Shown: positions 26,801-36,000 of the stretch, in pieces
How the letters are laid out: every line of letters begins with the position of its first letter
How positions within the stretch are numbered: position 1 is the stretch's first letter
From: Pararge aegeria
Lineage: Eukaryota > Arthropoda > Insecta > Lepidoptera > Nymphalidae
Direction of reading: 5' to 3'
Assembly: GCF_905163445.1 (NCBI RefSeq)
Contig: NC_053184.1
Coordinates: 13,082,001-13,146,000 of the forward strand
Length of the DNA: 64,000 bases
The notes under the pieces: model-generated
What the model was told of the DNA's origin: nothing
Databases searched by the model: none
The model's input: the letters and a program-made list of their open reading frames with translations, nothing else
Made by a program: the position numbers and the translations under genes

Positions 26801-26962
26801 TTTTAAAGCAGGCAGATTGTAGAATTTTTCTGTATTAGGCAGGCAGGTACAGAAGTTTTAATTTTAATAATATTGTTTCACGAATTAGTAAAGAGTTAAA
26901 ACTTTATATAAAAAATATTACTTACCTGTTGCACTTAAAATAAATTCTCTAATTGCAGACAT
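6447..26962 (-). CDS. DYNC2H1: Cytoplasmic dynein-2 heavy chain, N-terminal 24 exons (gene continues off the window)
   Basis: This is the heavy chain of the retrograde intraflagellar transport motor, the orthologue of Drosophila beethoven (btv). It moves IFT trains from the ciliary tip to the base. Twenty-four coding exons splice in frame into about 1,250 residues starting MSAIREFILSAT. They cover the tail (DHC_N1) and the beginning of the linker (DHC_N2). The AAA+ motor and microtubule-binding stalk are not in the window. Similarity to vertebrate DYNC2H1 runs collinearly through almost all exons, for example RPMMLQ, LYKALE, PPLEEIR and SLKYLRG, and is closer to dynein-2 than to axonemal heavy chains. 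The last exon here ends in phase 2 at 6,447. I saw no continuation in 1-6,446, so that stretch is read as intron. The start ATG at 26,960-26,962 is the first in a short exon facing the divergent promoter. Confidence 0.94.
6675..6865 (-). mobile_element. LINE remnant shared with 60,379-60,550
   Basis: It shares long near-identical blocks with 60,379-60,550 (for example the segment around TATAATAGGATTTTTACG and GAACTTATTGAGAGACATCTC). At the second site the block belongs to a LINE whose 3' end lies at about 60,190. The orientation is inferred from that copy. Confidence 0.55.
7140..7300. repeat. GC-rich block with three ATCGATA motifs
   Basis: Three copies of (T/A)ATCGATA occur at 7,219, 7,241 and 7,273. 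They are interspersed with CGCACGCG and CGCGCG runs in an otherwise AT-rich intron. It looks like a degenerate tandem repeat of roughly 20-32 bp. An 88-98-codon minus frame crosses it but shows no protein-like character. Confidence 0.45.
7815..8245. repeat. Nested/inverted pair of (ATG)n-tailed SINE copies
   Basis: A plus-oriented copy (about 7,895-8,098) ends in (ATG)n. It is followed directly by an inverted copy (about 8,100-8,245), and a (CATCAT)n-headed inverted piece precedes it at 7,815-7,875. Further copies of the family are at 18,186-18,385, 33,497-33,686, 38,242-38,423 and 51,840-51,995. The pair can fold back on itself within the dynein intron. Confidence 0.65.
8385..8727 (+). mobile_element. 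RTE-type LINE 3' fragment
   Basis: In broken plus frames it encodes the same RTE C-terminus as 1,815-2,032 and 32,754-33,089, around WTDDIKRVA and VQQWTSID. It ends in (GATGAT)n at 8,712-8,727, the usual microsatellite tail of RTE elements. Confidence 0.7.
9830..9915 (-). mobile_element. LINE 3' end, AGGCGGCCTTATCGC family
   Basis: The segment ACAAAAGGCGGCCTTATCGC followed by AGTGATCTCTGCCAGGCA recurs at 43,933-44,070, with partial copies near 18,515 and 55,823-55,922. These are 5'-truncated 3' UTRs of one non-LTR family. Confidence 0.6.
11005..11115 (-). mobile_element. LINE 3' UTR fragment
   Basis: It contains the CAAGTAGGCCTA, CACTTTTGAAAAGTC and CAGATTCTACCGA blocks shared with 5,397-5,600 and 55,397-55,610. 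It is short and diverged, and sits 25 bp upstream of DYNC2H1 exon 19. Confidence 0.6.
12233..12288. repeat. Perfect 28-bp tandem duplication
   Basis: Two identical 28-bp units abut at 12,233-12,260 and 12,261-12,288, 55 bp downstream of the exon 17 donor in the intron. It is a recent slippage or duplication event. Confidence 0.8.
13463..19926 (-). CDS. DYNC2H1: DYNC2H1 coding exons 9-16 (tail, DHC_N1)
   Basis: The exons are 19705-19926, 18964-19107, 17537-17758, 16578-16763, 15825-15953, 14847-14992, 14206-14358 and 13463-13675. Seen motifs include MRYKTLLNRP (exon 9), EEWSRDLQ (exon 10), SDRLMVVNYDPRLVR (exon 11), STRPMMLQTALE (exon 12), HLYKALECQY (exon 14), PPLEEIRVQHYTQLRRLV (exon 15) and KEPADWELNFKACK (exon 16). 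Each has a direct counterpart in the vertebrate DYNC2H1 tail in the same order. Exons 9-13 all start and end in phase 0. Exons 11, 12, 15 and 16 are distinctly more GC-rich than the surrounding introns. Confidence 0.94.
14477..14517. repeat. Inverted repeat, 16-bp arms
   Basis: Arms TTGGAACGTACGGCGC and GCGCCGTATGTTCCAA pair with one mismatch around a 9-bp loop, inside the intron before DYNC2H1 exon 15. Confidence 0.6.
15052..15076. repeat. (TG)n microsatellite
   Basis: About 12 uninterrupted TG units. Confidence 0.9.
16946..17102. mobile_element. hAT-type MITE, copy 2, with 8-bp target duplication
   Basis: Ends CAGTGGCGTGCATA / TATGAACGCCACTG are flanked on both sides by an exact 8-bp direct repeat, GCCATATC (16,938-16,945 and 17,103-17,110). 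The interior differs from the other copies, so it may be a related subfamily. Confidence 0.85.
17771..17930. repeat. (AT)n microsatellites and palindrome
   Basis: Long AT/TA runs occur at 17,775-17,840 and 17,900-17,927. Between 17,806 and 17,847, AGTAGGGATATATA and its inverse TATATATCCCTACT can pair. It starts just upstream of the DYNC2H1 exon 11 acceptor. Confidence 0.8.
18186..18385 (-). repeat. (ATG)n-tailed SINE, inverted copy
   Basis: It matches the family at 7,815-8,245 in reverse orientation, including the ACCCATTACCCACTACAGGGC and TTCACACTCCTTTGAGAACG blocks. Confidence 0.6.
19480..19690 (+). repeat. Retroelement fragment abutting a DYNC2H1 splice donor
   Basis: The blocks CAGTCCACTGCTGGAC and TGCCCATAATCACCACGCT are shared with 35,905-36,085 and, inverted, with 21,236-21,450. 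Its right edge reaches to within about 15-25 bp of the exon 9 donor at 19,704. Confidence 0.6.
20480..20705 (+). mobile_element. Decayed LINE 3' region
   Basis: The sequence resembles the GGTATCTTCTAGGCAAGC ... CATCGGGTGAGATTG 3' region common to many lepidopteran non-LTR elements. There is no open frame. I place it by memory of the pattern, so confidence is limited. Confidence 0.4.
20792..26962 (-). CDS. DYNC2H1: DYNC2H1 coding exons 1-8 (extreme N-terminal tail)
   Basis: The exons in transcription order are 26926-26962, 26693-26829, 25213-25312, 23570-23699, 22917-23050, 21631-21875, 21052-21151 and 20792-20931. All have GT donors and AG acceptors, and phases match at each junction. Exon 4 carries SIDDEVEYWKSLG and exon 6 carries WISACNSLTVTYWPNYALHA, both resembling the dynein-2 tail. 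Exon 7 holds MFEPFK and exon 8 the IAEKLKPRM stretch, matching the vertebrate region just before the 'YKELVKRP' block. Exons 1-3 are the least conserved part and rest mainly on splice sites and frame. Confidence 0.9.
21236..21450 (-). repeat. Retroelement fragment, inverted
   Basis: It is an inverted relative of 19,480-19,690 and 35,905-36,085 (shared CAGCGTGGTGATTATGGGCA and GTGTGGTGACGGCAGATCAG). Confidence 0.55.
22276..22520 (+). repeat. tRNA-headed SINE
   Basis: The head GACGCAGTGGGCAGCGACCC and the B-box GTGGGTTCGATTCCCAC are tRNA-like. They are followed by a body that recurs inverted at 47,690-47,880; a head fragment also lies at 49,138-49,172. The shared tRNA-unrelated body shows it is a SINE. 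It lies in the DYNC2H1 intron between exons 5 and 6. Confidence 0.7.
23276..23530 (+). mobile_element. Decayed MITE/Helitron-like repeat
   Basis: It has the GGCTTCGCCCGCGTATATTTC start and ends in TTCACATTTATACTTAATATTAGGA, the shape of a repeat family very common in Lepidoptera. Related pieces are at 17,185-17,400, 23,858-23,950, 52,685-52,860, 63,215-63,410 and 63,420-63,880. The exact class is uncertain. Confidence 0.4.
25412..25847. mobile_element. Foldback element with perfect 30-bp inverted arms
   Basis: Arms at 25,412-25,441 and 25,818-25,847 are exact reverse complements, starting TATGGAGGGTAGAGGTAAGG and ending CTCTACCCTCCATA. A second inner pair, GAAAAAGTGTC / GACACTTTTTC, lies just inside. 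The span is 436 bp in the intron between DYNC2H1 exons 2 and 3. A non-autonomous DNA transposon is the likely identity, but target duplications were not found. Confidence 0.7.
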
Positions 26963-27561
26963 GATTTTTAATATCTACAAATTTAAATTTTAAAAGTCAT
27001 ATTTGTTTGAATATATCTCTAAAGAAGACTCAATTTCCGTTTGAAGTTTGTTTTGATTTTGGTTGTCATAGCAACTATATAGCAACCAATGGGCAACCTT
27101 ATTGGTCAAAGCTAGGTCAAAGAGTTTGAACATATTTTTATTATACAGCTTGACAGCTATTTACGGATTTGGATTCCAGCTGTCTTACTTCATAGAATAA
27201 GCCAACGTGAATATAATCGACACCGGCCCGGCCCTGAGATTTATGAGTACCTTAAAATAATGTGTGGGCTTGTATCGTAGATATAAAGAAGTAAATCTCT
27301 ATTTACAGCTTGTATACTCAGAGTTCCAAGTTATACAATCACTAAACCTGTCGTACCAACGTGCATGGAAGAACTAAAAACTTTTTCCTTCGTATACTTA
27401 GCCCACAGACTTCGTAGAGGATGGCAGTGGTTATGTCAGAACTCAGACTGCCACTTGTCAGGATGACAGTTGAAAATAATAATTAATCTTAGTTTTCCTA
27501 TTTTGGTGTCTCTATTCCACAGAAATTGCATTATTTATATATTTATTACGAAATCATAATA
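26963..27561. promoter_or_regulatory. Divergent promoter between DYNC2H1 and SDHAF2
   Basis: Only 599 bp separate the two start codons, which point away from each other, so one intergenic region must hold both promoters. It contains an RFX X-box at 27,062-27,075 and, beside it, CCAAT at about 27,086-27,090 and its inverse ATTGG at 27,101-27,105. CCAAT pairs of this kind are typical of bidirectional housekeeping promoters (NF-Y). Transcription start sites cannot be fixed from the sequence. Confidence 0.7.
27062..27075. promoter_or_regulatory. RFX X-box motif (GTTGTCATAGCAAC)
   Basis: The 14-mer GTTGTCATAGCAAC is an imperfect palindrome of two half-sites (GTTGTC, AGCAAC) with a 2-bp spacer. 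That is the X-box layout bound by RFX transcription factors (Rfx in flies, DAF-19 in worms). It lies 100 bp upstream of the DYNC2H1 start codon, the usual distance for ciliary genes, and dynein-2 is an established RFX target family. A further AGCAAC half-site follows at 27,081-27,086. Binding is inferred, not shown. Confidence 0.75.
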
Positions 27562-28781
27562 ATGTTACGCAGCAAAATAGTAAGTAATAAAACATGACTT
27601 ATTGATGGGAAATCTATTTGCCATACACTTAGAAATTATTGTATTATTTGTTTTAGGTTCAGGTTTCAAACGTAGCTCGCAATTTACGAGTTGTCGGCTT
27701 TTCTAGTGATACTACGAAAGATGTAGACACTACATACATGGAGATTCCCGTCTACAATGTGGACAAGCCACAAACATTAGAGAAGAGAAAGGCCAGGTAA
27801 TTGAATATGGAAGTATAATATTTATAGCTTTTATTTAGGTACTACTGCTTCACAAATACTCGATACCAACCATCTCAATTTGGAGGTCTTAAGGGGAAAA
27901 TTTAGGGCTAGCATATAGATGCAGTCAGTGTTAGATAAGTTGTGAAGCTTATTAACTTACCAAAAACTGACACAAAAGTACACTTTTACAGGAATTTGCT
28001 ACCATAAAATCAGGGTCAAGATCAATATGCTTGAATAGTTGATGTGTTCAACACTAGCAATAGCTCAGTTAAAAAAAATATATAACTTCACTTTTGCACA
28101 ACTATAGATGGCAAAGTTTTACATATACTTATGTAACCAATCATAGTAATATTTTACCATGATTGGTTTAGCTTTAGTTTTAACCCTGTGGGTATGTTAT
28201 CTGACTGCTTCTCCATATAAAAAATATTTTATAATTATTTACAAGATAGTAGGCTATAGGTTGCCATAGGTTTAAAGAAACAAACTAACACACTTTCACT
28301 TTTGAATATAATATTAATATGGACATATTTTTTGTATATTATTTCTATTTACAATAATTTTAGAGCTCTCTCTGTTTGTAGATTTGATCATGTGAAGCTG
28401 CCTCAATATTTTATTTGATCTCCCTAATGAAGTGGGGGAAAAATAATAGTTCAATATTAACAAGTTAGATTCTAGATTTTATGTTTTAAAAACTTTCTTC
28501 CATATTACAGATTACATTATCAATCCCGCAAACGAGGAATGTTGGAAAATGACCTACTTTTGAGTACCTTTGCTAAGAAATACTTAGATGGGTTTACTGA
28601 AGAGCAAACTATGAAGTATGATCGTCTTATCAACTCTCCAAGTAATGACTGGGACATATTCTATTGGATGGTGGGAAAAAAGCCAACACCAACAGAGTTT
28701 GACAATGAAATTATGGAAATGCTGAAGCAACATGCTAAAAATGAAGAACGAGTAACACTTTCCCAACCACCACTACATTAA
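27562..28781 (+). CDS. SDHAF2: Succinate dehydrogenase assembly factor 2, mitochondrial
   Basis: This small mitochondrial matrix protein (SDH5/SdhE family) is needed for covalent attachment of FAD to the SDHA flavoprotein of complex II. Three coding exons, 27562-27579, 27657-27796 and 28511-28781, splice in frame to 142 residues, close to the family's usual size. The N-terminus (MLRSKIVQVSNVARNLRVVG) is basic, poor in acidic residues and rich in Ser, as expected for a mitochondrial presequence. The third exon holds the conserved core: YQSRKRGMLEND, then YDRLINSPSNDWDIFYW, then FDNEIMEML. The RKRGMLE glycine corresponds to the residue mutated in human paraganglioma families. A possible polyadenylation signal ATTAAA lies at 28,843-28,848. 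The gene is divergently paired with DYNC2H1. Confidence 0.95.
28135..28168. repeat. Inverted repeat in SDHAF2 intron 2
   Basis: AACCAATCAT and ATGATTGGTT pair around a partly paired centre of about 14 bp. Confidence 0.5.
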
Positions 28782-29640
28782 TTGATATCAAAAATAATTA
28801 AAAACATAATAATTAGTATTATTAGAATTATTATAGAAATGGATTAAATGTTGTAGATATTTCAAAGAAAGGTAAATATATTTATTTCTTATATTCAGTT
28901 TACTTTTAATGCCTGGGAATCAAATTAATTTAAGATGAAAGAAAAAAATCCAAATAGTATTTTATTTATAGCTTTTCTAATGAACAATTTCTGATCAAAA
29001 GTGTGTAACACAATGGATAGTCTTGCTTCTTAAAAAGTGTTACCAAACCAACAAGATTATATGAGGCAACATAATTTTTTGTTGTTTTTTATATCACTAC
29101 AGTGTTCTAAGTTAACGCATATGTTGATTGTGGCCTGTTAGCTATTTATCTCCAGACTTGATAATAATTTATTATATCTAATTACAATAACAAATATTAA
29201 TTTCAACAGTATTTTAAATATAATGGCTGTGAAATACAGATGAATGGACAGACAGACCAGGTGATGAGACTACAAAGCTTTCTTATTCTACAAGAGAACC
29301 CTAAAAATATCAAATTGCTTCTCAACAAGTTCATCATGACACCCATCCCCTGTAACAAATTTATGTTTTTCATAGTACAAAATTAATGATTATGTTAAAA
29401 TATTGATGATGATCCCAAAGTAGTCATTCTAAAAACACTCGACATTTTATGTAATTTTATTCCTCTAAATGTACACCAAAATTAGGTTCATCCACAGAGG
29501 AGCTATCGCCATATTGGATGAATGATGACGTCACAAACTACGCCATTTTTATTCTGGTAAATATTGTAAATAGCCGTTGGATTTTGGGTAAACCAATTTT
29601 GTACAACGTAAATACACGTCGTTTTGCTTTAAAATGGAAA
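28782..29640. other. SDHAF2 3' UTR and short intergenic gap
   Basis: It has AT-rich sequence with a repeat-like stretch near 29,240-29,310 and a TGACGTCA palindrome at 29,526-29,533. No further ORF of note is visible. If the minus-strand ORF at 29,647-29,889 is spliced, its next exon would have to lie here or within SDHAF2. Confidence 0.5.
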
Positions 29641-29646
29641 TACTTA

Positions 29647-29889
29647 CATATTCATGAAAATGTGTACGAACATGGATTGTCTGTGACCTAATAAAGACAT
29701 TTCGCTCGACCCCTCGGCGTTACCTTCAGGACCTACGCAGTCGAGCTTGCCGCGGTTCGCTAACCATTTGTGCGCACATTGTCCCCTTGAATAAATAACT
29801 TGGTGCGTAATCATTATTTTGATGAGTTTTGCTGCGTTATCCAGTGATGTCTTGTAGTTTGTGTTGATTGTGAATGCGTCAAAGGTCAT
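29647..29889 (-). CDS. Short unidentified ORF, possible first coding exon facing BCAT
   Basis: An ATG at 29,887-29,889 opens an 81-codon frame beginning MTFDAFTINTNYKTSLDNAA and containing VIYSRGQCAHKWLANRGKL. It ends at a TAA that overlaps a strong splice donor (AT|GTAAGTAT), so it could be a first exon. A second donor, GAAG|GTAACG, lies inside it. The ATG is 53 bp from an initiator-like TCAGTT on the opposite strand that probably starts the BCAT transcript, so it could share a bidirectional promoter. Only about 1.1 kb separates it from the SDHAF2 stop. I do not recognise the family. A faint resemblance to the N-terminal helix of p31comet/MAD2L1BP (a run ending in YxRxQ) is too weak to name it. 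It may also be non-coding. Confidence 0.35.
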
Positions 29890-29939
29890 CACGCAATCTT
29901 ATCATTTGCTCTTTAAATATTAGCGCCGTAGATCAAACC

Positions 29940-30094
29940 AAGTCAGTTAACTGAGAGCAACGGATGAACATACAAAGCGAGAAAGTGTAAAAAAAAGTTA
30001 CGTGCACATTATTTGACTGGAAGTTATACTAGTGTTATAATAATAGCTTATTGAGTGTGATACTTTTAGTGTTTTAAATAAATAAGTGATAAAA
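29940..30094 (+). promoter_or_regulatory. Probable BCAT transcription start, 5' UTR and short uORF
   Basis: The stretch upstream of the BCAT ATG has an arthropod initiator-like TCAGTT at about 29,943-29,948, followed by a stop-rich leader. A nine-codon uORF (ATG at 29,964, stop ending 29,990) precedes the main start, which could dampen translation. Start site and leader are inferred from sequence only. Confidence 0.4.
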
Positions 30095-33000
30095 ATGCCT
30101 ATTCGTCGTAGCAAGGTATGATTTCTATAAAATATACTTATCTTAAATAATTGTATGGATTTAACAATAAAAGCAAATCACTATATTTGCAAACAAAGAG
30201 TTGTATGAAAAACCAATACCCTCTAATATGCACAATTCTATGGATAGATTGGTAGATAAAGTGTTTGATGCACAAATTACACAGAAAATAAATGCGCAAA
30301 GGCTTCAACGATCTTCTCCAAACAACAGCCCTTGAGAATTAAGTTTGGGAAAACTGATTAGTGCAACAGGTCAACAATAATTAGTGATAAAATAAACTTC
30401 ACTTTGCATACTAAAGATACATACATTTATTATTTTAAGCTTATAATTCTTTATACAATTTCCCGAAGAAAGTTCCATTTTCCGTTATATATATAAAAAT
30501 AGATATAATATTTTAAAATGGTGGCAATTTGTGTAGTGAGGGTGATTGTTGATAAAAATATATCTCTTTACATGCCCTTTAATTATCGCTAGCTCATGAC
30601 CGGATACACTGTAGCTTAGTAACTATATTATATTTTAAATCAAGAATAAATTAAACATTTAGTAGGTAATTTTACAAAACAATAAGTCTTACTTGGGATT
30701 TACAATTGTGACGTCACATAACTTATCTTGTCATACGATGTCGCCATTTGTTGACTGCCTCCCTTCCCTTTAGCGTGTGACGTAGTTAATGGTTGGCCCC
30801 AAAGACCGATTGCCCAGTGCTAACAAAAACCAGGAGGCAAAGTTGCTTTAGTGTTAATTTAAAGATATTCATTGTTATTCCGAATTCCCAGTATTATTAG
30901 TTTTATATTAATATACCCACCATTGTGAAACATTGCAAATTGCCTGAATACGGCGTCTGAGACGTCAGCAAAAACAGATGATCGCAAATGGCGATAGCCT
31001 TTCTGTTACTTTTGCACCTCTTATAGGAATAACTGCACTCTGGCCAAGGTATGGAACATTTACGTTTGGCTTTGATAGTCTTTTGTAATAATGGAGTAAG
31101 TAGGAGAAATATGTAAATTACTCGATTTGTATTTTGCTTGCGATTCTAATTAGGTTATCTAAACCTACCTATCTGATAAAATCATATAGTAGATGTTTAG
31201 AAATGTGATGCGTGCTATGAATCGGACCATCTGTATTTTATCATAAAATTATTAGGATCAAAATCAAACGCCTAAAACAATGCTGGTTCTATATTACGCG
31301 TGTGTTACTTACCATCATATGTGCTTGCTGGCAAAAAAGAAGAAGCAGGATTTAGCGCGTCGAACTTGGTCAGTACAAAGGCAAATTGGTTTCATCAGTC
31401 GGAATGGTCATGGCTTCCGCAACTGACAGTCGAGGGGATAAAGATTGAATATTCAAATGAAGTCATAAAAAAATGGAGGGTTGTGGGTGGCGCAAATCAG
31501 TGTATTGCTTACGTATCCCAAAATCGGCAACCTTTGTACACCATCAAGGACAGAAAGCTTGTATCTCCGGTGACGTGCTAAAGCACGAGATATATGAGCT
31601 CGTGTATCTTATTATGATGGAGGAAGTTGCCTGATGAATAGGTGTTGGTCGCAGAAAAAAGTCCTGGCTACGTAACATTAGAAAATTACGAATGCAGCAG
31701 AATTATATCGATAAGCATTTACGAAGCTGACTGCCAACCTTGATTAGTCGGATAGGCACCGTATGAAAAAGTGTCGGGTTGGAAAGCAGTTTTCACTATA
31801 TCAAATAGTCGCAGATATAAATACAGAGACAATTCTCTTCGCGGACTTCTACATTATATCTCTTTATTGTTTTTACACCATATAATTTCGTCCTGTCCTT
31901 AATGCTGTGCCTATAAGACTCATATTACTTGAAGACCAAGAAGATTGTTGCTACGAGTATGTAGTCACAAAAAGGATGGAATCTGGCTGCGTTTTTTATG
32001 ATGTGTAGTAGTAAACAAAAACTTGCTTCGCAACTATACAAAAGCTTTTCTATTGTTAAACGTGGCAGAAACTAGAAACCGCTACGTACCGTACTTACCT
32101 AGTAGCGAGATTCACAGGCAGCATCGTGAGTTTTAATTTGAATCTACCGATATTTGCTGAAATTTTTGGCCAGTTACCAATTGCTAGATATTGTTGGACA
32201 AACAAATGTGACCTACTTTGACGTATACACGTAACGTTTAAAATTTTTATCCGCGTATTAGAACTCGCGCCAGGCAGAATTCCCGAAAAATCATCTAAAT
32301 TAAGTCATTTCTTTTCAAACACTTTGAATAACACTAATTCAAAGTTGCGAGTGCTCTCCGCTTTACAGCTCAATATAGCAAATTATATAATCATGGGAAA
32401 TAATTTTTGGGATTTTTCCCTTCAATTGTGTCCAAGCTTCGTGTCACATTTAAAAAATTGTAGTTTAGAAGAATATGTTATCTACTTAGGTTTAATTGCA
32501 CACTGTAAGTAAGAATTTTAATATGAAGAAAAAGCTTTGAATACAGGAGATTTTTTGAAAACTAAAGATTCAGTTTTCGTTTGTTCTTCCTATGCTCGCT
32601 TTTGTTTTGGGTTGATCTTATATATGAAAAGTAATATCATATTTTTTTTATTTAAAATTATGGATCTCTGCAGTACCTATTCCTTTTGTCAGGCTGTAAA
32701 TAGTGGTCGAAGCCTATCCAGTGGGCCCATATTATACATCATCATCATCATCATCAACAGAAATTGTGCGTCCACTGCTGGACATAGGCCTCTTTCAAGC
32801 AGCGCCAACTTTTCCTATTGTGGGCTTTCCTCATCCAGTCGATGCCTGCCACTTTTCGGAGGTTGTCGCTCCATCTAGTTGGGGGGCGTCCGACACTCCG
32901 CTTACCGACACGCGGTCTCCACTCGAGGACCTTTCGACTCCAACGTCCATCGGTCCTCCGACAAACGTGACCAGCCTGCCACTTCAGTATGCTAACACGA

Positions 33001-36000
33001 AAGGCTATGTCAGTTACTTTAGTTCTTTGGCGAATCACTTCGTTACGGATCTTATCCCTCAAAGAAATACCAAGCATAGCTCTTTTCATATATTACATAT
33101 ACATATATAATTGTAATTATACAATACTGCTATAATAGAAAAAAGTTTTAGGACATAATGATAATAATAAAAATAAGTTTATTTCATTTAACAGTTAAAC
33201 AGTAAATTTAAAAATAATACAAAAAAAGGCGAACATGTGTATCACGAAACTCAAATTCGATAATACTGCTATAGTGAAAGACTGAGTCGCAGTATCTAAT
33301 TACTGCGTAATTTTTTATTTAGCGTGAACCGCACGTGTAGTGTGCGTATGAACACTAGGAAAGGAAAATGTCATACAGCCCTCCTATAATTTTATAGCTC
33401 TTGAGCGGAACCTGAACGCTATATGCAAACCTATGTACATACTGGCACGTACCTGTAACTTTTTTAAGTCATGTGCGTTTTAAGTAATTAAATATCTGTC
33501 GCTTAAACACTGAAGGAGAAAATCTTAAGGAAACATGCGCGAGAGTTCTCTATATTGTTTTCAAAGGCAACCTATTCGAATTTTGCCCGCGTGGTGGACT
33601 ACGGCCTAACTCCTCATTCTGGAAGGAGATAAGTGCCCTGTATTGGGCCTGTAATGTGTTGATATAATGGTGACGATGATGATGATCAAGATGATCATGT
33701 GAATTTAAAATTTATTTTAATGTTAAGATCTTAAAATAATAATAAGTATTTAACATTGTGAGGTATGTGCAAGTACCTACCTACATAAATTTAAATTTTT
33801 AATCTGCAAAATATATTTTTACGTATATAATATACAGGAAGGTCATTGTTCGTATTCATGCATTACCTTTACTTTGAACATTTTATGAAGTAACTTTTAT
33901 TTCTTAAATTAAAAGCAAAAGATTGGTGGCTTTTGAAAGCCCCGGCTTTCGATATACAGCTTAAACGGATTTTCATCAAACAGCTAGGAAATCCGATCCG
34001 ATTAATTCATCTTTCAAACAAAAAACACAAAATCAAAATAGGTTTATCCGTTCAGGAAATCTGTATTTCCTCAACGATTTTCTGATTTACCACTCATACT
34101 CATACACACACTCAAACGTACACATAGACACACACACACTAACAGACACGTCAAACTTATAAAACCCCGTTGTTTTTACGCCGTGGGTTAAAAATCGAAT
34201 CAAAAACATAGGTTTGGTTGATTAGATTTGGAATAAGTATATCCACGACCTATATAATAGGCCCTAACGCAACGTTCGGAGGCATTGGCGGTGTTTGGTG
34301 TAAAAGTGAGCATACATAGCTACGGAATAATAAATCTTCTTTTTTATATCGTAATTAACTTTATTACGGTTAGACAGTATCTACATTTGTTACGTTAGAA
34401 TTAGAAACGAATATATTCTACTTTTAAAGGGGCTAAAAAAATCGAAAACGTAAAAAACGCATCGGTAATCGGACGCAAAACAAATACGGTAAAACTTACC
34501 GAAAGCCTGGTACGGTCATGTGATGAGGCGAGATGATGACCATATGACTAAAAGAGTTATTAATATACGGAATGGAAATAGAGGCCGTGGACGACCACCA
34601 AAAACCTGGCTACAAATAATAAAAAAATGACATTATCCGAGCAACACAACAGAAGAGAGACAACCTCTAACGGTGTTGCGCAGGAATACTAGGACCCAAA
34701 TGAATTGGTATAAAAGCCAGGAGAGAGAAGAAGAAGAAGACAGTACATTTGATATCGTTTTCCATTAGCATCGCCTTTTAGCACTGCAATTTAATTGAAC
34801 TATAGGCAAAACATAAATGTAATAAAATACTAATGCAGACACCAGATGAAATTAAAAAAGTATTATAATATTGTTTATTTCTTCAGAAATAATGATCGTT
34901 CGTTACACCGCCACCGTCACTTGTTGACGCTGTAGGGTATTCGCAAATGCACCGATTGGTCTACCTTCTAATAATTCTAACAGAAAAGCTTAGTTTTGCT
35001 TATAGGGTTAAAACGAATCTTTTGTTCTGTAAAACTGATTAAACAAATAAACAGCTACAATGAGTAATAGGATATGATGATAACTATAGGTATGTTAGGT
35101 TAGGTTAGTTTTGATATATTTTCTTATACGTAGTACTTTATTTTTTTATATATTAATATTATCTTTCTTTATACCGCGATTCCTCAGGCCACTTATCTCT
35201 AATTTTAAGTTTTCGCCTTAGATCTCCGGAAGTATTTTTACATAAAATTTGGTTGAACTGAACTTAAACTAATACAGATTATTTACAAATTCGAACATGG
35301 TATATAGGTACTTGTTAAAGTTTAAGTAATATATAAGTATGAATTAAATTGTAGGTCTTAGTAAAATGGATATACGAGAACCAGCACAAGATGCAGACAA
35401 TACGATGCTGCAGTTCATTGCTGAGGTACAAAGAAGTGGAGGAAACTGCACAAATAGAGCCCGAAACCATCTCAGTGCCACACACAAAGCCGACACCACA
35501 AATAACGCCAGAGTTCTCTTTCAAGGTAAAATGTTTCAATAATTCGTAACGTTTACTTAAAGGGGAACCTCGTTTAGAGCGAAAATCGCAGGAGGCACCC
35601 TCGGGTCGACGTCTCCCACTCTCCCTCCCGATGTCGTCGAGCCCTGGGGCTCTTCTCATGGCGAGCTTTCGCGCTCGCCCCACTCCCCCGGTCACGCCGT
35701 AGCAAGCCCTAAGGTGGTTAGCAGCAAGTGTCCATCCGAAAATCGAAATCGGTTAGCGAAAATATTAGTTTCATTGAACATTCAACTATGGATCTGGGAT
35801 CACGAGTGGTTGGATTCCTGGTTTCGATTCCATAGTCAGGCCAAATCTTGTGTTCTTCTGTAAAATAAACCTATGTTAGCACCAGCTTAGAGTTAGGCGT
35901 CATCAAAAGCCTAAACCAGTCCACTGCTGGACTAAAGGCCTCTCCCAGCGTGGGTTTGCCCATAATCACCACGCTCAGCAGACGGGTTGGTGACAGTTAT

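Noticed and set aside
29260..29345. Second exon for the short ORF at 29,647-29,889
   Set aside because: An acceptor near 29,337 can be joined in frame from the inner donor, but it gives only about 23 residues from repeat-like sequence; too weak to call.
31300..31581. Plus-strand 93-codon frame as a host gene
   Set aside because: The WLPQLTVEGIKIEYSNEV segment resembles decayed LINE reverse-transcriptase code, and it sits among retroelement fragments in BCAT intron 1.
35091..35107. (TTAGG)n insect telomere repeat
   Set aside because: Only about three units in an intron, with no subtelomeric context.
35315..35695. Minus-strand 126-codon frame as a gene or BCAT alternative exon
   Set aside because: The protein-like part coincides with a GC-rich block that looks repetitive, and it is on the opposite strand to BCAT.
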